A DNA stretch of 64,000 nucleotides, from positions 2,392,501-2,456,500 of the forward strand of contig CP078104.1 in NCBI GenBank assembly GCA_019203745.1. The letters are read 5' to 3'. This DNA is from Chryseobacterium sp. E1. GTDB lineage: Bacteria; Bacteroidota; Bacteroidia; Flavobacteriales; Weeksellaceae. The translations under genes and the position numbers were made by a program. The first letter of the stretch is position 1. Each line of letters begins with the position of its first letter. The notes below the pieces were generated by a model, which was not told the DNA's origin, searched no databases, and was given only the letters and a program-made list of their open reading frames with translations. This document shows positions 40,157 to 50,755 of the stretch, in pieces.

Positions 40157-40240
40157 GCCCTGGTGGTGGAACTGGTAGACACGCAGGACTTAAAATCCTG
40201 TGTCCGCAAGGACGTACGGGTTCAAGTCCCGTCTGGGGTA
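40157..40240 (+). tRNA. tRNA-Leu (anticodon UAA), copy 1
   Basis: The anticodon loop CTTAAAA (UAA) sits in stem AGGA / TCCT. The variable arm is GTCCGCAAGGAC and the T-arm ACGGG-TTCAAGT-CCCGT. Acceptor GCCCTGG pairs with CTGGGGT using G-U pairs. It is 84 nt. Confidence 0.9.
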
Positions 40241-40243
40241 CAA

Positions 40244-40279
40244 GACCCTCTGTAATATCTTACGGAGGGTTTTTTTTTT
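40244..40279 (+). terminator. Terminator of the first tRNA cassette
   Basis: The stem ACCCTCTGTAA / TTACGGAGGGT (one G-U or mismatch) is followed by a long T run. Confidence 0.85.
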
Positions 40280-40310
40280 ATAGAGACTGTGATCTTTAAA
40301 AAAAAAATCT

Positions 40311-40318
40311 TATATTTG
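40311..40318 (+). promoter_or_regulatory. -7 promoter box of the second tRNA cassette
   Basis: TATATTTG lies 44 bp before the repeated tRNA-Leu, so the second cassette has its own promoter. The -33 region is A-rich and less clear. Confidence 0.55.
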
Positions 40319-40361
40319 TAAGAAATACAGCTGAATTGGTGAAACAAATCAGCAAAAACCA

Positions 40362-40443
40362 GCGGATGTGGTGTAATTGGTAGCCACGCCAGACTTAGGA
40401 TCTGGTGCCGTGAGGCGTGGGGGTTCGAGTCCCTTCATCCGCA
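40362..40443 (+). tRNA. tRNA-Leu (anticodon UAG), copy 2
   Basis: The 82-nt sequence is identical to copy 1 at 39989-40070, including the flanking ACCA before it and CTAT after it. Confidence 0.92.
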
Positions 40444-40447
40444 CTAT

Positions 40448-40515
40448 GCGAAAAGGCTCATATAGAGTCATCTAAGAAGGTTGGAACCCAGGTTCGAATC
40501 TTTTTTTTCGCCCCA
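40448..40515 (+). pseudogene. Damaged tRNA-Gly copy
   Basis: The ends GCGAAAA and TTTTCGC and the T-loop GGTTCGAAT match the tRNA-Gly of cassette 1. The D-arm and anticodon arm are rearranged (GGCTCATATAGAGTCATC ... AAGAAGGTTGG), with no usable anticodon stem, and the T-stem no longer pairs. It is either a decayed copy or a badly read one. Confidence 0.6.
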
Positions 40516-40522
40516 CACCATG

Positions 40523-40604
40523 CCCTGGTGGTGGAACTGGTAGACACGCAGGACTTAAAATCCTGTGTCCGCAAGGACGTACGGGTTCAAGTCCGTCTGG
40601 GTAC
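40523..40604 (+). tRNA. tRNA-Leu (anticodon UAA), copy 2 with two base losses
   Basis: It is the same as copy 1 except for one C missing from the T-stem (GTCCGT for GTCCCGT) and one G missing from the acceptor (TGGGT for TGGGGT). Both lie in homopolymer runs, matching the error pattern elsewhere in the window, so the gene may be intact in the cell. Confidence 0.7.
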
Positions 40605-40606
40605 AA

Positions 40607-40642
40607 AGCCTTCCGTAATTAATTACGGAAGGCTTTTTATTT
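40607..40642 (+). terminator. Terminator of the second tRNA cassette
   Basis: A perfect 13-bp stem, AGCCTTCCGTAAT / ATTACGGAAGGCT, is followed by TTTTATTT. Confidence 0.88.
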
Positions 40643-40751
40643 TCGGTTTCGGATATTATCTATTCTTTTAGTATTCGCTCTCAGGATGGTGTCCTTAAAA
40701 TTTGTTCAGATCATTTTCATTATCGGCTACAGATTTGTTTTCAGGAGAACT

Positions 40752-41379
40752 TTATATTTGCATTATTTGGCTTTTTTTTTCAAGCTTTTCAAGTCTTTCA
40801 AAAATACCACTGAAAATATTCTTCTCTGCTGTGGAAACATAGCCTACTATTTTATAAACCTGTTTGTTTTTTGTTTCTTGATAATCAGTTAGATATTGTA
40901 TTGTTCCATCCGTGTACAACAGTAATGTATTGTGATTTTCTATTGTTAAATCTGTCTTGTTCAGAAATAAAATATCCCCGTATTGGTATTGTGGTAAAAG
41001 AGGTTTATCGGGGTAAATTCATAAACGAGATCTACCGATGCTAATATTTTTGCAAAATTACAGAGTCAGGTGTTTGTTTCTCCTGATCTGCTTTCGCTTC
41101 TTTGGTATTCTGGATGGCCAATTCAGGGAAAAGCATCAGCTGGTCAATATCTGAAACGCTTACTAACTGATTCACCTGCAGGGTTTCTGTCAGTAATTTG
41201 TCAAGATTAAGATTAAAATGGTGAGCAACCTTTAATATTGTTTCTATTTTTGGTTCTGCACGCCCTTCCTCGTAAGAACTTATTACCCCTCTGTTCAGAT
41301 CAAACAGATCTGCAAAAGCTTTCTGGCTCAGTCCTTTTACCTGTCTTATTTTCTTAATATTAGTTCCAAAGAAGCTCAT
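40752..41379 (-). CDS. XRE-family regulator with C-terminal effector domain
   Basis: The start at 41379 gives MSFFGTNIKKIRQVKGLSQK, a standard HTH_3 domain (residues 4-60) with QKAFADLFDLNRGVISSYEE as the recognition part. The frame appears to stop at 41041. One more A near 41045 and one more C near 40998 continue it as ASVDLVYEFTPDKPLLPQYQ, YGDILFLNKTDLTIENHNTL and TENIFS-like residues to a coiled end (FERLEKLEKK), giving about 209 residues. The second half resembles the S24/LexA-like effector regions found after HTH domains in Flavobacteria, but no Ser-Lys pair is clear. It diverges from the YbjN gene. Confidence 0.7.
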
Positions 41380-41396
41380 TTTGTCTAATCTTTTTG

Positions 41397-41404
41397 CAAA
41401 TATA
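41397..41404 (-). promoter_or_regulatory. -7 box of the XRE regulator
   Basis: On the minus strand TATATTTG matches TAnnTTTG, 18 bp before the regulator start. It faces the -7 box at 41459 on the other strand. Confidence 0.6.
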
Positions 41405-41423
41405 GAGAATCTGAAATAAATGA

Positions 41424-41442
41424 TTGCTAAAAATATTTGCAA
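41424..41442. promoter_or_regulatory. Inverted repeat between divergent promoters
   Basis: TTGC-TAAAAATATTT-GCAA lies between the two divergent -7 boxes. It is a candidate operator for the XRE regulator, controlling itself and the stress cluster. The arms are short. Confidence 0.4.
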
Positions 41443-41458
41443 TTTGAAAATTTTATGT

Positions 41459-41466
41459 TATATTTG
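41459..41466 (+). promoter_or_regulatory. -7 box of the YbjN-PspA-flotillin cluster
   Basis: TATATTTG is a perfect TAnnTTTG, with TTTG at 41443-41446 upstream at a short 12-bp spacer. The first gene starts 34 bp later. Confidence 0.6.
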
Positions 41467-41499
41467 TGTAGAAGAAATTTGAACACAAAACAAGCCATC

Positions 41500-41893
41500 A
41501 TGAAAAATCAAATATTTAGAACAGTCAAAGAGTGGTTGCAGGATTATGAGTTTACCATTACTCTTGAAGATGAGGCTCAGAGAATCCTGATCATTGAAAA
41601 AGAATCCAACGGGATAAAAAATATGATCCTTATTATATCAGACTCTATTCTGATTATGGAACAGTTTCTTTTCGAAATCAAAAATCCTTCCGAACAAACC
41701 TTCCGAAAACTGCTTCAGAAAAACAGAGATATTGTTCACGGTGCTTTTGCTTGATGGTACAGGCCGCAGGGTTATTTTCAGAGATACGCTTCCCACAGAT
41801 AATATGGCCCAGAATGAAGTGATGGCATCTATCAATTCACTGGGAATCCTGGTAGGAGAATTTACCAACGAAATGCTTGAAATGAGTAAGTAA
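41500..41893 (+). CDS. YbjN-like protein (Tir-chaperone-like fold)
   Basis: The protein has about 131 residues: FRTVKEWLQDYEFTITLEDE, NGIKNMILIISDSILIMEQF, PSEQTFRKLLQKNRDIVHGA, then after a break near 41750 FRDTLPTDNMAQNEVMASIN and GEFTNEMLEMSK. This alternation of strands and the final helix fit YbjN / type-III-chaperone-like proteins, which occur next to PspA in several phyla. The role is probably as a small chaperone or adaptor. Confidence 0.72.
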
Positions 41894-41912
41894 TTCACAA
41901 AAGATATTTAAA

Positions 41913-42619
41913 ATGAACATTTTTAAAAGATTATTAACAATTGGAAAAGCGGAGATCCATTCTGTGATCGATAGCTTTGAAGACCCGATCAATACAACGG
42001 AACAGGGAATCCGTGAAATGAAAGAACAGCTGGGAAAAAGCATTGAAGCACTGGCACAGTTGAAAGCTCTTGATATCCGTAAAAAAATGAAGCTGAAGCT
42101 GAGGAGCAGATTGCCAAAGACTATTATAATAAGGCTATCGTCATCGTACAGAAAGCGGAAAAAGGAGAAGTGGAAACTGCAGAAGCAGACCGCCTTGCCA
42201 AAGAAGCCCTGAAAAGACAGACTTCCTCACAGGAAAAAGCTCTCGAATTACAGAAAGAACATGAAAAAATTCATTCTGAATGTGAAAAAATGCAGGCAAA
42301 TATCAGTCATTTGAAATCAAGTATCGCCAAATGGGAAAACGAACTGAAAACCCTGAAAGCAAGAGTACAGGTGAGCGAAGCGACCAAAGACATCAATCAG
42401 AAAATGACCCAGATGGATAGCGGAAGTACCGTAAGCATGCTCGAAAAACTTAAGGACAGAGTAGTGCAGCAGGAAGCTCTTGCAGATGCCTATGCAGATC
42501 TTTCAAAATCGGGAAAAACAATTGATGAAGAGATTGATGCAATGGTAAGTAACAAAGACACGGAAGCTGAAGAGGCTTTAAACAGATTAAAAGAAACACT
42601 TAAAAAGGCTAATCTATGA
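41913..42619 (+). CDS. pspA: PspA/IM30-family membrane-stress protein
   Basis: The protein has about 235 residues, an all-helical coiled-coil ESCRT-III-like protein. It starts MNIFKRLLTIGKAEIHSVID, the amphipathic membrane-binding helix, followed by FEDPINTTEQGIREMKEQLG, with the usual DP-x-x-x-x-x-Q element. Long coiled coils run on from residue 60. PspA binds damaged inner membrane and preserves the proton gradient. One frame break near 42085 is repaired by one base. The stop overlaps the next start (ATGA). Confidence 0.9.
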
Positions 42620-43274
42620 CCTTTCAGGAATTTTTAAATATTGCGTTTTCCCCAGTGAATACCGTCTTAAGCGTATTGCTCGGTCTCTCGGTGATCTATT
42701 GGCTGTTTACCATACTTACCGGTCTGGATATTGATGTGGGAATCCATTCTGACCTGGATGCCGGAGGTGATGTTCACGCTCCTGACGGTCAATTTCATGC
42801 GCCGGATCATGATCCTTCCGCATGGATGCATTTCCTGAAATTTCTTAATCTGGATATTGTTCCGGTAACCTATTTTCTTACTTTATCGCTATTGGTCACC
42901 TGGTTGGGATCATTTTATCTGAATTATTTTTTCCCATTGCCTGTATGGGCCGGGATATTAGCCATATTTCCTTTAATGATCGGAGGAATGCTGCTTACCA
43001 AAATAGTTTTAAAACCCTGAACCTTTCTTTCTTTAAAGAAATCAATCATAAAGGTGAAGCGTCTTATGCTTTCCTGGGAAGAGAAGGACGCCTGAAATCA
43101 AACATTCAGGACGATAAAATAGGAATGATGGAAGTCTTTATCGGAAGCGATCCAATGACGCTGATGGTGAGAAGTAAAGACGGGAGCAGGCTGGAACACG
43201 GAACCCATGTCATGATTGTAGATGAAGAACCGGATAAAAAGATTTATTACGTACAAAGATCAATGAGATATTAA
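42616..43274 (+). CDS. YqiJ/NfeD-like membrane protein with OB-fold tail
   Basis: The repaired protein has about 220 residues. It has a first membrane helix (VLSVLLGLSVIYWLFTILTG), a His/Asp-rich loop (DLDAGGDVHAPDGQFHAPDH), and two further helices (VTYFLTLSLLVTWLGSFYLN and WAGILAIFPLMIGGMLL). After a break near 43017 a soluble beta domain follows: GEASYAFLGREGRLKSNI ... KDGSRLEHGTHVMIVDEEP. YqiJ/NfeD proteins form pairs with flotillins. The flotillin gene follows. The loop His/Asp residues could bind metal. Confidence 0.83.
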
Positions 43275-43398
43275 AAAACAAGACTAATAACCATGTTAAC
43301 TCTTTTTTTTGATCATGCTGAATTATATCGTGGAGATTATTTTCCGGTATTTTTAAAACAAAAACACATTCACATATAAACTATAAACTTATAAAACT

Positions 43399-45416
43399 AT
43401 GAACTTACCTTTAATTGCTGGAATTATTATTGTTGCAGTAGCAACAGTCGGATTGATTTTCTGGATTTTATCGATGTATAAAAAAACCGTTCAGGGAATC
43501 GTTATTTTAAGAACTGGTTATGGAGGTACAAAAGTCTTCTTCAATGCCGGAATTGTCATTCCTATCATCCACCGTATGGAATCTATGGATATTTCTGTGA
43601 AAAAACTCGAAATTTCAAGAGAAGGAAGGGCCGGACTAATATGTAAAGACAATATGAGGGCAGATATTCAGGTCGCATTCTTTATCCGTGTCAACAAATC
43701 GGTAGATGATATTGTCAATGTAGGACAGACGATCGGATGCCAGAGAGCTTCAGATGCCCAGACTTTAAGAGAACTTTTTGAAGCTAAATTCTCGGAAGCC
43801 CTTAAAACCGTAGGAAAGAAATTTGATTTTACAGAATTATACGAAGCAAGAAGCGAATTCCGTCAGGAAATCCTTGACATCATCGGAACAGACCTGAACG
43901 GATATGTTCTGGATGACTGTGCGATCGATTATCTTGAGCAGACTTCAATTGACAAACTGGATAAAGATAATATTCTTGACTCTGAAGGAATTAAAAAGAT
44001 TACAGAACTTACGGCTACACAAAATATTAAAGCAAACCAGGTGCGTCGTGACGAAGAAAAAACAATTACGAAACAGAACGTAGAAGCCCGTGAAGCCATC
44101 CTGGAGCTTGAAAAACAATTGGCTGAAAAAGAAGAATCCCAGAAAAGAGAAGTGGCCAATATCAAAGCCCGTGAAAATGCAGAAATCTTAAAGGTAGAAG
44201 AAGAAGAAAGGCTGAGGTATGAAACTGTACGCATTGCTACAGAAGAAAAATTACAGATCGCAGAAGAAAATAAACTCCGTCAGGTGGTTATTGCAGCTAA
44301 AAATAAAGAGCGTGCAGACCTTGTGGAAACAGAAAGAGTATTGAAAGATAAAGCCCTTGAAGCTACAGAAAGAGAAAGAATTGTTTCCCTTGCTCAGATT
44401 GAAAAGGAGAAGGCAATAGAACTTGAGAAGAAAAGTATTCAGGATGCGATCCGTGAGCGCTTGACGATGGAGAAAACCGTAGTGGAAGAGCAGCAGGGGA
44501 TCAAAGATCTTGAAGCATTCAAAACAGCAGAAAGAAACAAGCAGGTAGAAATCACGGTAGCCACTCAGGAAGCAGAGAAAAAGCTGATCGAAGAAACCAG
44601 AGCAGCAGAGTCCCGCAGATTGGCAGCCGAAAAAGATGCACAGAAATATGTGATCGAAGCACAGGCGAAAAGAGATGCTGCAGAAAAAGAAGCAGAAGCA
44701 CGCAAGATCATTGCTGATGCCAAAGCGAAAGAAGAAGCAACGGTAGGATTATCTGAAGCACAGGTATTACATGCTAAAGCTGATGCTGCAGAAAGACAGG
44801 GGATTGTAGAAGCGATTGTTATTGAGAAAAAGCAGATGCGTCCAAAAAGAAGGAATTGCACAGGCTGAAGTGATCAAAGAAAAGCACTGGCAGAAGCAGC
44901 CGGAATTACAGAGAAAGCGGAAGCAATGAAGAAACTGAACGATGCCGGAAAAGACCACGAAGAATTCCGTCTTCAGCTGGCCAAAGAAAAAGATGTGGAA
45001 CTGGCTCAGATCGCTATTCAGAAAGACATTGCAGAAGCACAGTCAATGGTATTGGCAGAGGCCTTCAAAACAGCAAAAATTGATATTGTAGGCGGTGATA
45101 ATACTTTCTTCGACAATGTGATCCGTCAGGTGTCTGCAGGAAAAGGTCTGGATAAATTCGTAAGCCACAGTGAAAATGCACAGATTGTAAGAGAAAATCT
45201 TTTAGGTGACGGAGAAAATATCATTGGCAAGGTGATGGGAATGGTAGATAAATACAAAATCTCTTCTGATGACATCAAAAATATGAGCATCGCTTCCTGA
45301 TCTTCAAACTGAACGGCCTTGCCAACCAGCAGGAAAAAGGAATTCTGGAAAGAGCCCTTGATATGGCGAGACATCTTGGTGTAGAAAATAAACCGGTGAA
45401 TAATAACCACGTTTAA
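43399..45416 (+). CDS. Flotillin-family protein (YqiK-like)
   Basis: The repaired protein has about 672 residues. The N-terminal membrane helix is IAGIIIVAVATVGLIFWIL. The Band-7/SPFH domain spans roughly residues 30-200 (GIVILRTGYGGTKVFFNAGI, DIQVAFFIRVNKSVDDIVNV, DLNGYVLDDCAIDYLEQTSI). A very long Glu/Ala/Lys coiled coil follows (about 210-560), and then the flotillin tail with KTAKIDIVGGDNTFFDNVI and DIKNMSIASLIFKLNGLAN. Flotillins organise ordered membrane patches. Frame breaks lie near 44840-44880 and 45298. It pairs with the YqiJ-like gene upstream. Confidence 0.92.
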
Positions 45417-45508
45417 ATCATTCATCAAGCACTTGATTGGGATTCCGTTGAGTGGTTTTAAAAGATGATACTTGAACAATAACAGGCGTTGACAATACGC
45501 CGACAAAT

Positions 45509-45533
45509 CTTATAGGTTTCAAAAACCTATAAG
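45509..45533. repeat. Hairpin repeat CTTATAGGTTT
   Basis: CTTATAGGTTT and AAAACCTATAAG form a near-perfect stem with a two-base loop, followed by GTTTAAA. This motif resembles a short dispersed repeat I recall from flavobacterial intergenic DNA. Only one copy is seen in this window. It may also act as a weak terminator after the flotillin gene. Confidence 0.5.
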
Positions 45534-45635
45534 GTTTAAATTCAACACAAAAAAATACAATTCTTTAACAAAGTATCACAAGTTGTTACACCAGGACCTG
45601 CTGTTACCAGCAGTAATGAAATCTAAACCGAAACT

Positions 45636-48600
45636 ATGTCAGAACAACTTAATTCCGGAACTTACGAAATTATTCAGAACCGCCTGAACGAGCAGAAAAA
45701 TGATCTTATTCAAAGGCTTCAAAAGTTGAATGAGAGCCGTAAAAATATATTTGGAGGTGTAGATTTTTCTCTTATTGCGAACGAAAGAATTTCAACAGAA
45801 CACAGCTGTATCGCCAAAGATATCTATTCGTTGGGAGATCATCTGGTCTTTGGTTCCAATGCCCATTTAGGCTTACAGACTGAAATCAACATTTCAGATG
45901 TATTTTCAATATATAAAATTAATCAGAACCGGTTTGAACCTCAGGATTATACTCTGATCAATGATGAGGTTTTCATCGATGAGTTTAAAAACCTTTACAA
46001 ATACTACAGAAATACCTTTTTGCCAGGTTTACCTTTACGGAAAACTATCTTTATATGGTTTTCCAGCTTTCTGAAAGTACAACAGACATCAAGGCTTTCA
46101 AATGGCTTATAAAAGAAAATAAGCTGATCTATGTAGATTCAAGAAGTGCCTCAGAGACGTCATACCCTCAGCAGCATGGCTTTGTCTGGACAAAAGCAAC
46201 CAGGGATATGCAGCGCTCCGGGAAGCATCCCCATATTTCATTAGCAGATAAAGTATTCGTTGAAAGTATTGGAGGTGATATTACCATCAAGATAGAAGAC
46301 AATACCGATACGGGAAAAGGAATCTATTCCGAAGATGTGATTCATAAAGATCAGAATCTGGATGATGCGGAGATCCATTTCTGCGATCTTGATAACCTTG
46401 TTTTGTTTAAAATAAAACCCTACCAGGAAACAGAACGTTATTTCATCTATAATCATAAAGAAAAAACGGTTTCCAGGGCAGACGCTCTTAAATATTCGGG
46501 ATTATTGCTTCCTGAAAATCAAGGCGTTTTGTTTTCCAATGGCTATGCACTTCAGACCGGAGGCTTGAAAGTTATTTCTCAGGATCAGAACAGATTATAT
46601 TATCTTAGAACAGTCATAGAACCGAACGGGGAGAATTTTTTATATGTCTTTTACGATGATAAAACAAACAACTACCAGCTGATCTCGTACAATATCATTA
46701 CCCAGACGATAGAAACACCGATCCGTTGTAGCGGGTTCACCTTCTTAAGTGACGGAAAGCTGATCTATCTTCGTGAAAGCATAGAAACTACAAAAAACCA
46801 TCTTGCCCAAATCTGGCAAACTCCTTTTTCCAAAGAAATACTACCGAACGCCGAAAAAGCAGACCGTTTGATTTATAAAATAGGGAATAAGGATATTGTA
46901 AGAGTAATGGCAGAAAGCCAGGAGCTGATCACACTTCTTAATAAAAAGGACTCTTACAGCGGGCTTTATAATGATATTGTAAAACTGGCTACATTCATTC
47001 TGGATACCTATTATTTTTTGGGTGAAGAAGAAATTCAGAAGCTGGATCAGCCTTTGAAGGAAATCAGAGCCATCGCACACTCCGCAATCAATGAATATGA
47101 AAAGGTTGTAGAGCAGAGAAAGAATACAGAGGAAGCTTTAGAAAAGATAAAGCATTCCTGTGATAAAATTCTTGATGAAACCAAAAGACTGCACTACTCC
47201 CAGCTTACGGAATATATCGATGCGCTTTCGCAGATCAGAGCCTTAAGAGGTGAAGTTACGGGTGCCCGGGAACTTAAATATGCCGATCCGGCCCTATTGG
47301 ATGTACTGGAAAAATCTTTGGCAGACCGCTATACCGAACTTTCCAATGCCTGCGTAGATTTTCTTCTGCAGGAAGGAGCATTGTTGCCTTATGAAGAAAA
47401 AGCCCAGAAAATATCAGAAAACATTATTGCCCTGCAAAAAGCGATAGATGCAAAAACTATAGATGAAAACATCAATACCTTATCCGGTCAGCTGGAATTA
47501 TTGGTGGATATTGTCAACAATCTAAAAATAGAAGACACTTCCCAGTCTACCCAGATCATTGAAAACATCTCGCTGATCTTTGCCCGTCTGAATCAGGAAA
47601 GGCTTGAGCTCAGCAAAAGGAAAAGAGAAATTTCCGGGAAAGAGCTTGCGTCGGATTTTCAGGCACAGATCACTTTATTTGATCAGTCTGTTATTAATTT
47701 TCTGGAACTTTCCCAGACGCCGGAGAAATGTGATGAATACCTCACCAAACTTTCCATTCAACTGGAAGAGATGGAGACAAAGTTTATCGATTTTGAAGAA
47801 TTTATCCAGCAGATAGGAACCAAAAGAGAAGAAGTTTACGCACATTTTCAGAATAAAAGAGTACAGCTTACCGAATCAAGAAATAAAAGAACACAAAATC
47901 TTTTCGATGCAGCTCAGAGAATTCTGAAATCCGTACAGACCAAAGCGGAATCATTTGACTCTGAAAATGACATCAATGGCTATTTTGCAGCAGATCTGAT
48001 GGTGGAAAAGGTAAGAGATCTTGCCAGACAACTCGCAGAACTGGAAGATTCCGCAAAGTCGGAAGAAATTCAAACCCTGTTAAAAACATCCCAGCAGGAG
48101 GCGGTAAGAAAGCTGAAAGATAAAAAGAGATCTACGCAGATGGTGAAAGCGTTATTGCGTTGGGAGATTATAAGTTTGCGGTCAATCAGCAGAAACTGGA
48201 TCTTACTCTGGTCCTGAGAAACGCCCAGTATTATTATCACCTTACCGGAACAAGCTTTTATGAACCGTTGAACTTCAATACGGCAGATGAATTCAAAGAA
48301 GTATGGAATCAGGAATTTATTTCGGAAAATAGCCATGTAAAAAGATTCGAATATTTAGCCTGGAATGTATTCTGTTCCCATACGGACATCGCAACTGATC
48401 AGCAGAATGAAAATGCCGTACAGCAGTTTCTTGCAGAACATTTCGGAGAAGGACTGGTAAAAGGTATTCATGATAAAGATGCTCAGAATATTGTGACCCG
48501 GCTGCAGCAAATACATAACGAGCTCGGGCTGATGAGGTTTACCGCACAGGAAAGAGCTCTGGCCCAGCTGTTCTGGTTTTTCCTTGAAAAAGAAAGAAAA

Positions 48601-50461
48601 GATTACTACACCAAACAGTTTGAGGCAGCTGCCATCATCACTCAGTCGTTTACGGCAAAACAGGGATTTGAGTATTTAAGCAGGGAACTGTCAGAAGAAA
48701 TGAATGCTTTTGCATCAGCTCATAACATTCTTAAAGAAACAGATTGTATCAACGCTGCGCTGTATCTGAAACAGGAAGACAAAGAAAACTTCCTGATCTC
48801 AGAAAAAGCAGGTGCTTTGTATGAATTATTTACGAAAGAGCTGAAAGAAAAAGGTAAAGACCTGGAGTTTCTGGATCAGATACGGGCAATGTATCAGTAT
48901 CCTTCAGCATGTTATTATATTGCAGAAGGAGCATTGCAGGCTTTTGATCCGCAGGCTGAGAAGGATATTATAAAGGAAACGGCCGGGTTCATCATCACTC
49001 AGAAGCTTGATCCGAAAAATATCAGACGTATTTCTTATGAAGTCACTATTAAAGAACTGAAATCACTTGAAAAGGATACGGAGTACCACCTTAATTATTT
49101 TGAATTTGTATCTCGTCTAAGCCATTTCAATACAGTGACTGTACCCAAATATAAACGCCTTCAGGAATTGAAATTCAGTTGGGTGGATGAAAAGAAAAAG
49201 CATTAAAACTGGATACCTTTAAGCCACAGATACTGAGCTCTTTCGTCAGAAATAAACTGATCAATGATGTTTATTTTCCTCTGATCGGGGCTAATCTGGC
49301 CAAACAGCTGGGAACAGTAGGCTCAGACAAGAGAACAGACAGAATGGGAATGCTTCTTCTGGTATCGCCACCAGGATACGGAAAGACCACCCTGATGGAA
49401 TATATGGCAGAACGTATGGGCTTGGTTTTCATGAAGATCAACGGTCCGTCTTTAGGCTATGATATTGTGTCCACAGATCCGGCAGAAGCAAAGAATGCCG
49501 GAGCAAGACAGGAACTTGAAAAGCTGAATCTTGCCCTGGAAATGGGCGATAATGTGATGCTGTATCTGGATGATATTCAACATTGTAACCCTGAATTTTT
49601 ACAGAAATTCATTTCTTTGGCTGACGGGCAGAGAAAGATAGAAGGAATTTACAATGGGGAAAGTAAAACCTATGACCTTCGTTCCAAAAGATTCTGTCTG
49701 GTAATGGCAGGAAATCCATATACCGAAAGCGGAGAAAAATTTAAAATTCCTGATATGCTGGCCAACCGTTCAGATACCTATAACCTGGGAGAAATATCAG
49801 GATCAAAAACCGATCTTTTTGACCTCAGTCTTATCGAAAATGCGCTGATGTCTAATGAATATCTGACCAGGCTGACACAACCGGGAATGGAAAACCTTTA
49901 CGAGCTTTATGACTGTGTAATAACGGATAACCCTGCCGATAATCTGAAAGGGAATTTCAGTTCCAATGAAATATCAGACTTCAGAGCTGTATTGAAAAAT
50001 ACCATTATGGTGAGAAATACGGTTCTTAAAGTAAATAAAGAATATATTTCCTCTGCTGCGATGTCTGATGACTACAGAAATGAACCGCCGTTCAAACTAC
50101 AGGGTCTTACCGTAATATGAATAAGCTTATAGCACAGATCCAGCCTATTCTGAAAACCGATGAAGTAACCCAGATCATACTGAATCATTACCAGAATGAA
50201 TCTCAGACTTTAACAACAGGAGCAGAGGCGAATATGCTTAAACTGAAAGAACTGATGGGCACCATTTCAGAACAGGAAACAGAACGCTGGAATGAAATCA
50301 AAAAAACATTTGTCAAAAATAAAACCATAAAAGGATTAGGAGAGAACGACAGGATGTCCCAGATTGTGGCACTGCTTGCCCAGTTCGGAGACGGGCTGGA
50401 AGGCATCAAAGAAGCTTTGAAAAAGTGGAGTAATACTCACAGGTCTTTTAAAAATCACTAA
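45636..50461 (+). CDS. Giant AAA-type ATPase of the DUF3686 / DNA-repair-ATPase family
   Basis: The repaired protein has about 1608 residues. The N-terminal part (1-450) is beta-rich, with DFSLIANERISTEHSCIAKD, YPQQHGFVWTKATRDMQRSG and SFSK-like strand repeats. A long coiled-coil region follows (about 450-830), then a helical region, and a C-terminal AAA domain: Walker A SPPGYGKTTLMEYMAERMG (about 1240), Walker B NVMLYLDDIQHCNPEFLQKF, sensor MAGNPYTESGEKFKIPDMLA. The databases call the family DNA-repair ATPase, but the neighbours (PspA, YqiJ, flotillin) point to a membrane-stress function. Frame breaks lie near 46025, 48130, 49203 and 50110. There is no signal peptide. Confidence 0.85.
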
Positions 50462-50493
50462 CCGGGCTGTTTCAGAGAAACAGCCCGGTTTTT
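50460..50493 (+). terminator. Strong terminator of the stress cluster
   Basis: A perfect 14-bp stem, AACCGGGCTGTTTC / GAAACAGCCCGGTT, with a 3-base loop is followed by a short T run. Confidence 0.93.
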
Positions 50494-50755
50494 ATTCAAA
50501 GCAAGAATCTGCGTAATCTGTGTGATCTGCAAGAAAAAATTATTCCCAATATATACTGCCATAAATACACGCAAAATAAAAAAATTATGTTCTAGTTTTT
50601 TAATAATATAGATATAGAATATAACCACAAAATTATGTATATCCTTGCTGAAAATCTTTGCTTTTCTTACGTCTTAAAAACAACATACTATAAAAACCTT
50701 TACGTCCTTGCTTTTTTCCAACAAATCCATAGCAATCGGAATTCAAGATTAAAAA

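Noticed and set aside
40686..40892. Phe-rich plus-strand open frame
   Set aside because: It is antisense to the C-terminal part of the XRE regulator, which reads coherently on the minus strand after repair.
43929..44234. Ser/Phe-rich open frame on the minus strand inside flotillin
   Set aside because: It is the mirror of the Glu/Lys coiled coil; such frames arise from biased codons and are not genes.
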